Origin: Paenibacillus sp. V4I7
GTDB taxonomy: Bacteria; Bacillota; Bacilli; Paenibacillales; NBRC-103111
DNA: 64,000 nt
Reading direction: 5' to 3'
Assembly (NCBI RefSeq): GCF_030817275.1
Contig: NZ_JAUSZD010000002.1
Span: 1 to 64,000, forward strand
Shown here: positions 1-7,631 of the stretch, in pieces
Layout: each line of letters begins with the position of its first letter
Numbering within the stretch: the stretch's first letter is position 1
Made by a program: the position numbers and the translations under genes
The notes under the pieces: generated by a model
What the model saw: the letters and a program-made list of their open reading frames with translations, nothing else
The model's database searches: none
What the model was told of the DNA's origin: nothing

Positions 1-1
1 A

Positions 2-595
2 TTATTCGCTACTTTCGGCTATCGCGCTTTAACGATGCGCAGCATCGCTAAAGCAATGGGGTACAGCCATGGTGCGCTATATTACCATTTTAACGAGAAA
101 GCTGAACTGTTTTATGCGTTAATTAAGGAAGATTTCTCCGAATTAGTACAGCGTCAGCGGGAAATGATAGTTCGTGAGCAAGGGTTTAGCGTGAATCTGC
201 TTCAAAAGCTGATGATGGAGTTCGTTAGGTTTGGTTTGAATAATCCGCATCATTACGAAATGATGTTCATGATTAACGAGCCAGAACTGCAGCAATATTC
301 GCGTACCGAGCAAGCACAATCCTTGGAAATGTTTGCTATTGTTATCCGTAAAGTAATGGCCGATCAACCGGGAGCCGAGAGCAGGAAGTTTACACTTCCG
401 TGGAATTTGTTTATGTCCTTACATGGCCTCATCTCCTACTGCATTCAGTTCAAACAATCCTATGAGGATGCGCGAAAACTGGCTGAAGAGCATATCCGTC
501 TCATCTGTGTTAGCTTGGATTTGGATTCCTATGAACTGCAGCGTCCGCTTGTTAAAATGGTTAGCCCGAATCTACCAAAATCGATTGTCATATAG
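2..595 (+). CDS. TetR/AcrR-family transcriptional regulator (5' end outside window)
   Basis: The reading frame is open from the first bases of the window, so the gene starts upstream; the first internal ATG is at 35. The visible N-terminus contains the second half of a TetR helix-turn-helix (FGYRALTMRSIAKAMG, then the recognition-helix signature GALYYHF), followed by about 150 residues of all-helical ligand-binding domain of TetR type. This family represses a neighbouring gene and is released by a small ligand. The regulated gene is not identifiable here; it may lie to the left of the window. A hairpin plus T-run follows the stop, so it ends its transcript. Family assignment is firm, ligand unknown. 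Confidence 0.88.
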   Translation, partial: LFATFGYRALTMRSIAKAMGYSHGALYYHFNEKAELFYALIKEDFSELVQRQREMIVREQGFSVNLLQKLMMEFVRFGLNNPHHYEMMFMINEPELQQYSRTEQAQSLEMFAIVIRKVMADQPGAESRKFTLPWNLFMSLHGLISYCIQFKQSYEDARKLAEEHIRLICVSLDLDSYELQRPLVKMVSPNLPKSIVI

Positions 596-605
596 AAGGA
601 ATCAA

Positions 606-640
606 GGAAGTGAGACGAGGGTCTTTCTTCCCTTTTTTTT
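606..640 (+). terminator. Rho-independent terminator of the TetR gene
   Basis: Arms 606-616 and 621-631 pair with one T-T mismatch and one G-T pair around a 4-nt loop, followed by a run of eight or more T. Confidence 0.75.
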
Positions 641-725
641 TGTTAGCGACAAGCTTGTATTTTACATTAACCAGCCTGTGCTTTAGAATAATGAAAAGAG
701 AAGCAAGGAAGGATGAACATATCAC

Positions 726-950
726 ATGGATTTGAACAATTGGTCGGAAGAAAACGTGGAATTTATGTTTGAAGAAATTAAGAGAAAGCTGCGCATGGCT
801 ACCGGTGGGTCGATTAAAGCCTCGAACGTCAAGCAGGAAGTATACGAGGACTTGAAGGACTTATACGATTTGGTCGTCAGCAAAAATAATTTCAGCATTA
901 GCGAAATCGATGCGATTACCACAGAGCTCGGTAAGATTCGTAAAGCATAA
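726..950 (+). CDS. UPF0435 / DUF1128 family protein (YfkK-like)
   Basis: This 74-residue acidic/basic helical protein matches the UPF0435 (DUF1128) family typified by B. subtilis YfkK. Recognisable positions are the N-terminal NVEFMFEEIKRKL stretch, the central YEDLKDLYDLV and the end KNNFSISEIDAITTELG. The length equals the usual family length. No biochemical function is established for the family. It is monocistronic, preceded by an AAGGAAGGA-type ribosome-binding site and followed by a terminator at 973. Confidence 0.88.
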   Translation: MDLNNWSEENVEFMFEEIKRKLRMATGGSIKASNVKQEVYEDLKDLYDLVVSKNNFSISEIDAITTELGKIRKA

Positions 951-972
951 GCATTTTTTTATCAAAAAAATT

Positions 973-1014
973 GTCGTATTCTTGGCCTTAAGGCTGGAGA
1001 TACGGCATTTTTTT
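973..1014 (+). terminator. Rho-independent terminator after the UPF0435 gene
   Basis: Outer arm 973-980 pairs with 999-1006, inner arm 984-987 with 992-995 (mostly GC), loop TTAA, followed by seven T after one A. Confidence 0.75.
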
Positions 1015-1141
1015 GCGTTGAACGGAGCGGGGACAACCGCGTATTTTTACCGAAGAATGGACAGCTATCCAAGCGATGTTACCTACACAGCCGTACACTG
1101 TAGAGCAATGTATCTCTGGTAGCTGAAGGAGGTGGACGTTC

Positions 1142-1456
1142 GTGGCATCCAAAATTCGTAAAGACGACGTTCGGAAATTGGTCGGGAAAAATATCGTGGC
1201 TCTTAAGAAAGACGGAACTCAAGTAACTGGTAAATTGGTGCGGATCAGCGGTAACACGTTGATTGTTGCTCCACAAAACGGCAAAAAGGTTCAAGTAAAA
1301 GCCATTATTCCTTTGGTTTTGTTTGATCTGTTAGCGATTGGTACAGCACCTTATGCTTATGGTGGTGGATTTGGCTATGGCGGTGGCTTTGGTGGTTACC
1401 CATATGGCGGTAACTTCTATGGCGGCGGCTTCGGTGGTCCAGGATTCTTCTGGTAA
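1142..1456 (+). CDS. Small glycine-rich protein with basic N-terminal domain
   Basis: The start is GTG at 1142, set by a strong GGAGGTGG site at 1127-1134. The 104-residue product has two parts. Residues 1-65 are basic and look like a small beta-barrel (VGKNIVALKKDGTQVTGKL, then VRISGNTLIVAPQNG, a pattern reminiscent of Sm/Hfq-like or KOW folds). Residues 67-104 are a Gly/Tyr/Phe-rich tail built on YGGGFG repeats ending GFFW. Such tails are common in spore coat and surface proteins. It sits directly upstream of gerP-family genes but is separated from them by a terminator. I do not recognise a named family; a coat-associated role is inference from composition and position. Confidence 0.7.
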   Translation: MASKIRKDDVRKLVGKNIVALKKDGTQVTGKLVRISGNTLIVAPQNGKKVQVKAIIPLVLFDLLAIGTAPYAYGGGFGYGGGFGGYPYGGNFYGGGFGGPGFFW

Positions 1457-1463
1457 AGGAGGA

Positions 1464-1498
1464 CTCTTTCCCAATTAGGGAAAGGGCCTTTTTTTTTT
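1464..1498 (+). terminator. Rho-independent terminator after the glycine-rich gene
   Basis: Arms 1464-1472 and 1478-1486 (CTTTCCC/GGGAAAG core) around loop AATTA, then CC and about ten T. Confidence 0.85.
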
Positions 1499-1607
1499 GG
1501 TACCATTTCGGCTCTGGATGAATAGGCTAACATACAAGTCTCCGGCCAAAGTCCCTCAAGCTGGGCAGAAGAAGCTGGAAGTTAGCCAAGTATAGGGAGT
1601 GAGCAGT

Positions 1608-1850
1608 GTGCCGAGTTCCATCGTTTTTAACATGATTAATATTAATAATCAGAATACGAATGCAACCATCGGGATCGGTGAGAATGCGCAATCCAGCTGG
1701 GATTCTCACAGCAAAAACAATTACGGAACCGGTGAATTTATCGGCAATTCCGTCTCCGCCAATATCGTTAATTTCATCTATGACAACGACTTTATCGACT
1801 CGCCGATTAATGATCAGGATTTTAAACCAGCTGTCAATAACCAAGCCTAG
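1608..1850 (+). CDS. GerPA/GerPF-family spore germination protein (plus-strand copy 1)
   Basis: GTG at 1608 is preferred because AGGGAG at 1594-1599 lies 8 bases upstream; the upstream in-frame GTG at 1599 overlaps that site. The product is about 80 residues with the family pattern: short beta N-terminus (SSIVFNMININ), the SSWDSHSKNNYGTGEF core and a C-terminal FIYDNDFIDSP. GerP proteins are coat-located proteins that let germinants reach the inner-membrane receptors. It is followed 20 bases later by a second family member, forming a two-gene unit. No sporulation sigma-factor promoter could be assigned with confidence. Confidence 0.82.
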   Translation: MPSSIVFNMININNQNTNATIGIGENAQSSWDSHSKNNYGTGEFIGNSVSANIVNFIYDNDFIDSPINDQDFKPAVNNQA

Positions 1851-1870
1851 TTGAATGGTGGGTGAAAGCC

Positions 1871-2131
1871 ATGCTGAAATTACCGTGTCCACAAGAGCCG
1901 CCGCTCATTGAATTTGATGCTATCCATGTGAATTCCATAACCGATGGATCCGGTATTTTTATTGGCACCAATACACAAGTGAATTGGTCTACAAGTGGGA
2001 AAGGGAACAATGGCCTTGGAGAAATAAACGGTGACCATAATTACGTGCTTTATAATATCAATACGGTTTACGATAATGACATCATCGATGCGCCTTATAC
2101 CAAAGGGGACTTGATCATTGGCCGTGTATAA
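1871..2131 (+). CDS. GerPA/GerPF-family spore germination protein (plus-strand copy 2)
   Basis: The ATG at 1871 is chosen because GGTGGGTGA lies just upstream; a GTG at 1862 is the alternative. The 86-residue product has the GerPA/PF layout: IEFDAIHVNSITDGSGIFIG, then a core with QVNWSTSGKGNNGLGEING, then VYDNDIIDAP. It shares the ending YDNDxID with the upstream gene (1608), which suggests tandem duplication within the family. Role by family: permeability of the spore coat to germinants. It converges on the minus-strand gerP group with a shared hairpin between them. Confidence 0.82.
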   Translation: MLKLPCPQEPPLIEFDAIHVNSITDGSGIFIGTNTQVNWSTSGKGNNGLGEINGDHNYVLYNINTVYDNDIIDAPYTKGDLIIGRV

Positions 2132-2137
2132 AAAAGC

Positions 2138-2175
2138 ATGCTCCGCAGCTGCTTCAATCAGCAGTTTGCGGAGCA
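2138..2175. terminator. Bidirectional hairpin between converging gerP groups
   Basis: Perfect 10-bp stem 2138-2147 / 2166-2175, extended by inner GCTGC/GCAG pairing. A-run at 2131-2135 supplies the T-tract for the minus strand; on the plus strand the T-rich tail is imperfect. The right arm lies inside the last codons of the minus-strand gene ending at 2154. Confidence 0.65.
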
Positions 2176-2501
2176 TTTGTTGTTTGTTCAGCCTGTGAGT
2201 TGGTGGGAGCAGGGGTAAAGCCGGAAGTCTGAGCCTGATTGGCAATCATGTCATGCAGCCATTCGGGCGTTTCGTTATCGCCGATATTGAGCATATCAAG
2301 GAAATCAGAGTCGTTGAGCATCGAACGAGTTCCAACTAGCTGATTGTTGTCGCCTTCAACAGCGCCAAAGCCTTGGACCGTTTTCTGATTGCTTTGAAAA
2401 TCGGTCGGCCAATTGTTGCCCATATTGATGCAGGATGCGCTTTCTACCGATCCGATGCGGATTGAGCCGATAATAAACGTTGGGGACATGAAGGAGGACA
2501 C
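2154..2501 (-). CDS. GerPF/GerPA-family spore germination protein with C-terminal tail
   Basis: The start is GTG at 2501, with GAGGTGAT 5 bases upstream on the minus strand. Residues 1-75 carry the family domain (FIIGSIRIGSVESASCINMG, the VQGFGAVEGDNN turn, then MLNDSDFLDM). Residues 76-115 form an extra polar tail rich in Gln, Thr and Pro, making it longer than typical GerPA/PF proteins (about 75 residues). It is the last gene of a minus-strand trio 3288-3067-2501 with 14 bases after the gerPC-like stop. Inferred role is germinant access through the coat. Confidence 0.82.
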   Translation of the reverse strand: MSSFMSPTFIIGSIRIGSVESASCINMGNNWPTDFQSNQKTVQGFGAVEGDNNQLVGTRSMLNDSDFLDMLNIGDNETPEWLHDMIANQAQTSGFTPAPTNSQAEQTTNAPQTAD

Positions 2502-2515
2502 CTTATATCACCTCT

Positions 2516-3067
2516 TTACGATTTGGAATGTGGTGGTGTGTATTTATAACCGGTAGAGGTTCGCTCTGTTTTGGATGCGGCAGCAGCTTGAGAATCAACG
2601 TCTACACCTTCACCAGTTGTACGAGAGCCGGCGGCCTTGCTTTCTTTTGACACATGAGCACGTTTAAAAGCTTCATCAACGGGTACACTTTTCTCACTTG
2701 GCTTGGCACCGAAATTGTTACCTAAATTCAAAGAACCGCTCAGTTCCTTGATATCGAGTTGATCCAGCCGAAAGGTTAAGTTTTCTAAGACAGGTTGGTG
2801 GATATGCAGGGTATCTATATGTATCTTCGGGTGTTTGGCAGTAAGATCAGCTAATTCTTCTTCCAATTTACGTAGACGCCGTTCTAATTGCTGAACATGT
2901 TGGTCGTGAATGGGAGACATGGCTCCAGTTTTAAATTCCGATCTAGCTTCAGAACGAATTCCAGAACTAGCTGGGGGTGACACTTTAGCTTTAGCCGTTG
3001 ATGTTGTTGTCGTTGGCTGCGTTTTGAGTGGGGACGATTTCTTCTTTTTTTGAAACCACATGGGCAA
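2516..3067 (-). CDS. gerPC: GerPC-like spore germination protein
   Basis: The 183-residue product has a basic, Thr/Ser-rich N-terminus, a coiled-coil segment around residues 55-78 (QQLERRLRKLEEELADL), then the GerPC signature where beta strands alternate: IHIDTLHIHQPVLENLTFR and LDQLDIKELSGSLNLG. The remaining 60 residues are a low-complexity polar tail. GerPC is required with the other GerP proteins for coat permeability to germinants. Start: TTG at 3067, with AAAGAG about 6 bases upstream, or ATG at 3061. It begins 2 bases after the preceding gene's stop, so translation is probably coupled. Confidence 0.85.
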   Translation of the reverse strand: MPMWFQKKKKSSPLKTQPTTTTSTAKAKVSPPASSGIRSEARSEFKTGAMSPIHDQHVQQLERRLRKLEEELADLTAKHPKIHIDTLHIHQPVLENLTFRLDQLDIKELSGSLNLGNNFGAKPSEKSVPVDEAFKRAHVSKESKAAGSRTTGEGVDVDSQAAAASKTERTSTGYKYTPPHSKS

Positions 3068-3069
3068 TC

Positions 3070-3288
3070 TCAGCTCTTTCGTATAGATGGTTTAACATCA
3101 AAGGTGTCGCCATCTTGGACAACATGCTTGCCACCCATAATAACATTTTGCTCCCCGCTTATCTCCCCTAGCCCCTGATTAACCTTCAAGGAATGGCGCC
3201 TTCCGATGATCCGATTCGAGCCCTTATTCACACTGGATGTTTCTGCGATTCCATCAATATGAATAGATTGAAATTGTATGCGTACCAT
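3070..3288 (-). CDS. GerPA/GerPF-family spore germination protein, first gene of minus-strand group
   Basis: ATG at 3288 follows a clear GGAGGGATT site. The 72-residue product is a compact family member: VRIQFQSIHIDGIAETSSVN, then VNQGLGEISGEQNVIMGG and DGDTFDVKPS. Length matches GerPA/GerPF. It heads the minus-strand trio with gerPC and another GerPF-like gene. Genes recognisable as gerPB, gerPD and gerPE are absent from the window. Confidence 0.82.
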   Translation of the reverse strand: MVRIQFQSIHIDGIAETSSVNKGSNRIIGRRHSLKVNQGLGEISGEQNVIMGGKHVVQDGDTFDVKPSIRKS

Positions 3289-3390
3289 AATAATCCCTCC
3301 AATCCTGCATTTCCGAACGATCTCTTTTATTTATATGGGGACAAAGGGAGATTCATTTCTCTTTTTGGTAAAGATTCATTTTTGGATATG

Positions 3391-3441
3391 AAAAAGATTA
3401 CCAACCAATCGGCCAAAAAGGCCGGTTAGAAGGTAATCTTT
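3391..3441 (-). terminator. Terminator of the hsp20 transcript (minus strand)
   Basis: Ten-bp stem 3393-3402 / 3432-3441 continued by a GGCC-centred inner stem (3411-3414 / 3420-3423). The A-run at 3391-3395 gives the minus-strand T-tract. It lies between the hsp20 stop and the gerP start. The rest of the 3289-3534 gap shows no credible gene. Confidence 0.7.
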
Positions 3442-3534
3442 ATTTGGTTCGTTCACCATCAACCTTGATGAATGTGGCTTAACTTTGAAGGATTGCGGAG
3501 TCATTTATCAAACGGCTACTCCAGAGTTGGTTCA

Positions 3535-3978
3535 TTACGTGAACTGTATAGGGATAACCTTCTCTCCATCCGGAGGAGCAAGCGGGATTCGAATGATGAG
3601 TAAACCGTTGTGATACTGCGCCCGCATTTGGTCGGTCATAGCGTTACCGGGTAGGCGGAAAACTCTCTCGAATGCACCAAAAAATCGCTCGGACAACCGC
3701 ATTTGCTCATCGAGTACTTGGTAGGGCCGAACGAGCATCCCACGCATAAGCAGCGATTGGTCACGGAAAGAAAGCTGAATCTGCTCGGGCGAAGACAATC
3801 CGGGAACTTCAGCCACAACAACGAGTTCCTGTGGTGTCTCATACATATCGACTCTTGGCCCGGTTAGCGGGATGATACTGGCAATGTCCTGCCAGAATTC
3901 GGGGCCCAGCACATCGCCAGCTTGCGCCGACAGCCCTTTCCAATCGGGCTTAGGCGTTCGGTTGCCTGGGGGATTCAT
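3535..3978 (-). CDS. Hsp20/alpha-crystallin family small heat shock protein
   Basis: The 147-residue product has a short N-terminal arm and an alpha-crystallin domain from about residue 40 to 140: PRVDMYETPQELVVVAEVPG opens it, SERFFGAFERVFRLPG is the conserved middle strand pair, and YHNGLLIIRIP is the near-C-terminal strand. The final IPI (residues 142-144) resembles the I-x-I anchor. These ATP-independent chaperones hold unfolding proteins. Its neighbours are gerP genes and a SASP, so a spore-associated Hsp20 (CotP/CotM-like) is plausible, but this is inference. AGGTGA lies about 9 bases before the ATG. Confidence 0.88.
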   Translation of the reverse strand: MNPPGNRTPKPDWKGLSAQAGDVLGPEFWQDIASIIPLTGPRVDMYETPQELVVVAEVPGLSSPEQIQLSFRDQSLLMRGMLVRPYQVLDEQMRLSERFFGAFERVFRLPGNAMTDQMRAQYHNGLLIIRIPLAPPDGEKVIPIQFT

Positions 3979-4078
3979 CGGCCATCATCACCTGACTTCT
4001 ACATAGAAAGTAGCGCTGCGAGCAGCTTGCTACTAGTTTATGTTCACCAGCGGCGGAATATGGCTGTCTGTCATGAAC

Positions 4079-4372
4079 CTATCGCTGCGGTGGCCGCTGA
4101 TTCGCGAGCTGCTGCTGCGCCATGCGCACAAGCTCACGCACCATGGCCCCACCAATCGGACCGCCGACCTTGCCCGCGTCTTCCGAGCTAAGCTGCCCGT
4201 TGTAGCCCTGTTGAAGGGGGACGCCAAGCGTTCGGGCTACTTCATATTTTACGAGATCAGGTCGTTCTGGGTTGACATTATACCCCTGATTCTTCATGAC
4301 CTGCGCCTTGAGAAGTCCCAAGCCGTGTTCCGATCCGGGCACGATGGCCCGGTTGCTTCTTCTTCGTGCCAT
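4079..4372 (-). CDS. Alpha/beta-type small acid-soluble spore protein (SASP)
   Basis: The 97-residue product is a textbook alpha/beta SASP: the first conserved helix with the GPR protease site (LVKYEVARTLGVPL) and the second (GKVGGPIGGAMVRELVRMAQ). SASPs saturate spore DNA, protect it from UV and are degraded by GPR protease at germination. The N-terminal extension (ARRRSNRAIVPGSEHGLGLL) and C-terminal QRPPQR make it longer than SspA/B (about 70 residues). RBS AAGAGGTGATGCCTA precedes the ATG. Only 20 bases separate it from gtrA upstream. A CATnnTA box at 4416-4422 on the minus strand could be a sigma-G -10, but the -35 match is poor. Confidence 0.95.
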   Translation of the reverse strand: MARRRSNRAIVPGSEHGLGLLKAQVMKNQGYNVNPERPDLVKYEVARTLGVPLQQGYNGQLSSEDAGKVGGPIGGAMVRELVRMAQQQLANQRPPQR

Positions 4373-4392
4373 TAGGCATCACCTCTTGGTGA

Positions 4393-4839
4393 TTAGGATG
4401 CCCTGGGGTTGTCCATACCATGAGTACGGAATGTAAAATATTTATGTCCCAAATAATTTCCAATCGTATACAAGCCATTCCCAATCAAAATGGCAGCATT
4501 GTGCAGCCAATCTGTCCGTACGGATGGCATGACCGAGCTTGCTGCTTCTGCAAGAAGCCAACTTAAGCCATAAGAGACGCCATAACAGCTCAAAATAACA
4601 ACAGCAAATTTCCACCAACTGCTGCCGACGCTGACATTGGAACGAAACGTAAATGTACGATTCAACGTGTAGCTAACTATAGCGCCTAGGGTATTTCCTG
4701 CGAAAGTGGATATCCAATAATTCAGGTGCAGCAGATTAAAGAAAGCAAAGCTGGCTGACAGGCCAACCAACGTATTAAACAGTCCGACAAGTAAGAAGCG
4801 AGCGAAGCTGCTAGTCAACAAAGCTTTTATCCGGTTCAT
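4393..4839 (-). CDS. gtrA: GtrA family membrane protein
   Basis: The 148-residue product has four predicted membrane helices (about 12-33, 38-60, 76-98, 113-135) and the GtrA signatures FLLVGLFNTLVG near the start, SYTLNRTFTFRS in the middle and GHKYFTFR at the end. GtrA proteins are thought to flip or help present polyprenyl-phosphate-linked sugars made by a GtrB partner. The stop of the upstream gtrB-like gene is 7 bases away, so both are one transcript. The partner GT-C enzyme is probably the divergent gene at 6075. Confidence 0.9.
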   Translation of the reverse strand: MNRIKALLTSSFARFLLVGLFNTLVGLSASFAFFNLLHLNYWISTFAGNTLGAIVSYTLNRTFTFRSNVSVGSSWWKFAVVILSCYGVSYGLSWLLAEAASSVMPSVRTDWLHNAAILIGNGLYTIGNYLGHKYFTFRTHGMDNPRAS

Positions 4840-4846
4840 CGTAGGA

Positions 4847-5869
4847 TCACCGTGTGGAACTTACTTGAGTGGATGGAGGATGGACCGTTTCCTGTTCTTG
4901 TCCAGTGGCTGTCAAATCTTTCTCAATGACGAAAAGCGGTCGCTGCTTCACTTCTTTATATATTTTACCTATGTATTCACCAATTAAGCCGAGAGCGAGA
5001 AGCTGAACGCCCCCAATAAACCAAACCGAAAGAATAAGCGATGTCCAACCGGTAACGTTCGCTCCGAGGATTTTGCCTACAATTGCGTATAAACCGGCAA
5101 CGACACTCAACGCGAATAAGAGGAAACCCATCAAGGTGACGAAGCGAATAGGAGTTACACTGAACGACGTGATGCCATCCAAGGCGAATGCGAGCATTTT
5201 GCGAAGCGGATATTTGGATTCTCCGGCAAAGCGTTCTTTACGGTCGTAATAGACCTGAGTGGATGGGAAGCCGAGCAAAGGCACCATGCCGCGAAGAAAT
5301 AAATTGACCTCTTGAAACTTCTCCAAATTTTCGAGAGTACGCTTGCTCATTAAGCGGAAATCTGCGTGATTATAATGAATTTTCACACCAAGCGATGTCA
5401 TTAGCTTATAAAAGCCTTGGGCCGTGGCTCTCTTGAAGAACGTATCCGCTGAGCGATCCTGTCGGATCCCGTAAACGATATCGTATCCTTCGTGAAATTT
5501 GACGATAAATTCGCGAATGACATTCGTATCATCTTGCAGATCAGCATCGATGGAAACGACGCAGTCCGAATAGGTCTTGGCTTTCATAAGCCCGGCAAGC
5601 AAAGCGCTTTGATGGCCGGCATTTTTCGCAAGCTTAAGCCCAGTCATAAAGGGACTGGAAGCGTGGAAGCGTTCAATAAGCGTCCAAGTTGCATCCTTGC
5701 TGCCATCATCGACAAACAGTACTGAGCTTGTTGTGGCAATTAGCTTATCAGAGATGAGAGTTTGTAACACATTAGTAAGTTGGAATACCGTTTCAGGAAG
5801 TACTTCTTCTTCGTTATAGCAGGGGACCACAATGGTCAAAACGGGATAAACCACAATTCTCGTCTCCAT
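4847..5869 (-). CDS. GtrB/CsbB-type polyprenyl-phosphate glycosyltransferase (GT2)
   Basis: The 340-residue product has an N-terminal GT2 domain (TIVVPCYNEEEVLPE at about 11-25, VLFVDDGSKDAT, the metal-binding DADLQDD, then RQDRSADTFFKRATAQGFYKL) and two C-terminal membrane helices (about 240-262 and 275-297) ending in EYIGKIYKEVKQRP. This is the GtrB/YkcC/CsbB layout: transfer of a sugar from a nucleotide donor to undecaprenyl phosphate on the cytoplasmic face. It is upstream of, and co-transcribed with, gtrA. Sugar identity cannot be read from sequence. The final 25 residues are a polar tail without family similarity. Confidence 0.9.
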   Translation of the reverse strand: METRIVVYPVLTIVVPCYNEEEVLPETVFQLTNVLQTLISDKLIATTSSVLFVDDGSKDATWTLIERFHASSPFMTGLKLAKNAGHQSALLAGLMKAKTYSDCVVSIDADLQDDTNVIREFIVKFHEGYDIVYGIRQDRSADTFFKRATAQGFYKLMTSLGVKIHYNHADFRLMSKRTLENLEKFQEVNLFLRGMVPLLGFPSTQVYYDRKERFAGESKYPLRKMLAFALDGITSFSVTPIRFVTLMGFLLFALSVVAGLYAIVGKILGANVTGWTSLILSVWFIGGVQLLALGLIGEYIGKIYKEVKQRPLFVIEKDLTATGQEQETVHPPSTQVSSTR

Positions 5870-6074
5870 TCTGAAAAGGGGATTAAAGGATGATATATGG
5901 CTTTCATTATATCGTAATGTATGTAAAATATTAATTTTTAACGAAAATTAAACATTTTTAACAAATGAACGTCCTTATTAATAGGCTCTTTACGAATCCT
6001 TAACTTGGTAAAAGAGGAGGAATCAGGTAAATTTACAGAAAAGATAAATGATGCTTGGATAGGAGAGATGGAGG

Positions 6075-7340
6075 ATGGAACAACGGATAGAGAAAGTGCC
6101 AAAAAGAGGGAAGGCCAATGTGATACTGTCGATTGTCTTGCTTGTGATTATTTCTCGTGCACTCCTGTTATTTACTGGATATATCGGGATGAATTTGTTC
6201 AGTAAATCTTCTCAGGTACCGGTTTATATGCAGAATGTACCAGGTACCTTGTCCAAGTGGACGCTGAAGCTTCCTGGAGAACTAGCTTCTACGGAAAAGC
6301 TGAAATTAGAGGATTTTATCAAGTTTGACACGTATTCCTATTTAAAAATAGCGACACAAGGTTATGATAAATTTCGGATGGACGAACCACATACAGCAGC
6401 AAATTGGGTTTTCTTTCCATTATTCCCGCTGCTGATTTTCTTACTTGGTAAAATATTTTGGTTCGAGCCTGCGATAGTCGGTATGATCGTTTCGAATCTA
6501 TGTTTGCTTGGAGCTCTTATTTATATCTATTTTATTGCCTTGCAGCGGGGACTCAGTGAACGTCAGGCGGGAACCGTACTATTACTAATTGTGATATACC
6601 CATCGTCGCTTTACTATACCCTACCGTATACAGAGAGTCTATTTCTGCTGCTCTCGGCAGCCTCCATCTATTATGCAGGCAGCAAAAAGTATGCACTCGC
6701 TTTTATAGCTGCTAGCTTATCCACTGTAACAAGGGTGCCTGGGTTTATCAACCTTGCTTTTGTCATGGGTACCGTGTTTATGGACGAAGGGTTCAAATGG
6801 ACCTGGCGTTACCTGAAATGGTCGTTGTACAGCATTTTATCCCTTATCCCAATGGGTATTTATCTCCTACATATGAAAATCGTCACCGGTGATTTCTTGG
6901 CACCTTTCCATGAACAGAGCTTGCACTGGTTCCGGTATACTACCGCCCCGTTTGTCAATTATTTTGGTTATTTGAAAAAGCCTTACTTCTCCACGCCTGA
7001 TGGCTGGGATAACGGCTTCATTGCTTTTACCGTATCGACGGCTGTGTTACTTGTTTTCTTAAGTTATTTGATAGTCCATGTAAAAAAGCTGCTGATAAAT
7101 AAGCACGAGCTGCTATTTTTCGTTTATGGCTTGCTGTTAATCGTCATCCCATTTTCAAGTCAACCCTTATTTCTCGTAAGCGTCGTACGCTATATGATGG
7201 TGAGTATACCGCTTTATTTCTACTTAGTGAGGTTAACCGAAAAGTGGGAAAATGCCCGGATTTTCTATATGATGCTGTTTATGATTCTACAGGTTTTCGT
7301 GACGATTGGCTTTTTTAATGGGTATTATTTTGTTATCTAA
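6075..7340 (+). CDS. PIG-V/GT-C-type integral membrane mannosyltransferase
   Basis: The start is ATG 6075 with GGAGAG 7 bases upstream. The 421-residue product has about ten membrane helices. After the first helix comes an extracytoplasmic loop and the catalytic-type segment KFDTYSYLKIATQGY, where the acidic residue of FD is the expected GT-C acidic position, then AANWVFFPLFPLL, which matches the PIG-V (GPI mannosyltransferase 2-like) family. GT-C enzymes take sugars from polyprenyl-phosphate carriers on the outer face. It is divergent from gtrB-gtrA across a 205-bp AT-rich gap, so it is a plausible third component. Acceptor unknown. Confidence 0.8.
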   Translation: MEQRIEKVPKRGKANVILSIVLLVIISRALLLFTGYIGMNLFSKSSQVPVYMQNVPGTLSKWTLKLPGELASTEKLKLEDFIKFDTYSYLKIATQGYDKFRMDEPHTAANWVFFPLFPLLIFLLGKIFWFEPAIVGMIVSNLCLLGALIYIYFIALQRGLSERQAGTVLLLIVIYPSSLYYTLPYTESLFLLLSAASIYYAGSKKYALAFIAASLSTVTRVPGFINLAFVMGTVFMDEGFKWTWRYLKWSLYSILSLIPMGIYLLHMKIVTGDFLAPFHEQSLHWFRYTTAPFVNYFGYLKKPYFSTPDGWDNGFIAFTVSTAVLLVFLSYLIVHVKKLLINKHELLFFVYGLLLIVIPFSSQPLFLVSVVRYMMVSIPLYFYLVRLTEKWENARIFYMMLFMILQVFVTIGFFNGYYFVI

Positions 7341-7398
7341 AACAGGGTTGAATGACGAAAAGCGGCCGGAACATGAATCATTGCCCCAGCCGCTTATG

Positions 7399-7560
7399 CA
7401 TACCTGTATGACGGAATATGGCTACTATGATTATGCGCACTTCTCCAAAGATTTCAAGAAATCTCTAGGCATAACACCAGCTGAATACAAAAAGTGGATA
7501 CTGCGTGCTTTCGAGCAAAGGAAGCAATCGAAGAATGTCGTATTTTTACAAGACGAATAA
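7399..7560 (+). pseudogene. 3' remnant of an AraC-family regulator gene
   Basis: The frame 7306-7560 ends with a clear AraC/XylS second helix-turn-helix: EYGYYDYAHFSKDFKK followed by the hallmark LGITPAEYKKW and the terminal VVFLQDE typical of a group of AraC regulators that have an N-terminal DUF6597-like domain. The first HTH and the whole sensor domain are missing, and the sequence upstream belongs to the glycosyltransferase gene ending at 7340. It has no ribosome-binding site of its own. This is the 3' scar of a deleted gene. Confidence 0.75.
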
Positions 7561-7631
7561 GAAACATTAATGCTATGATTCCAACTGAGACAAGCGTTAA
7601 ATCAACGAACACAAACAGGGAGGAATCATTC

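Noticed and set aside
1531..1538. CATACAAG as a sigma-E/sigma-K -10 box for the plus-strand gerP genes
   Set aside because: Matches only partly and no -35 element is present at the right distance.
3193..3429. 78-residue plus-strand ORF
   Set aside because: Overlaps the gerP gene at 3070-3288 in antisense and runs into a terminator hairpin.
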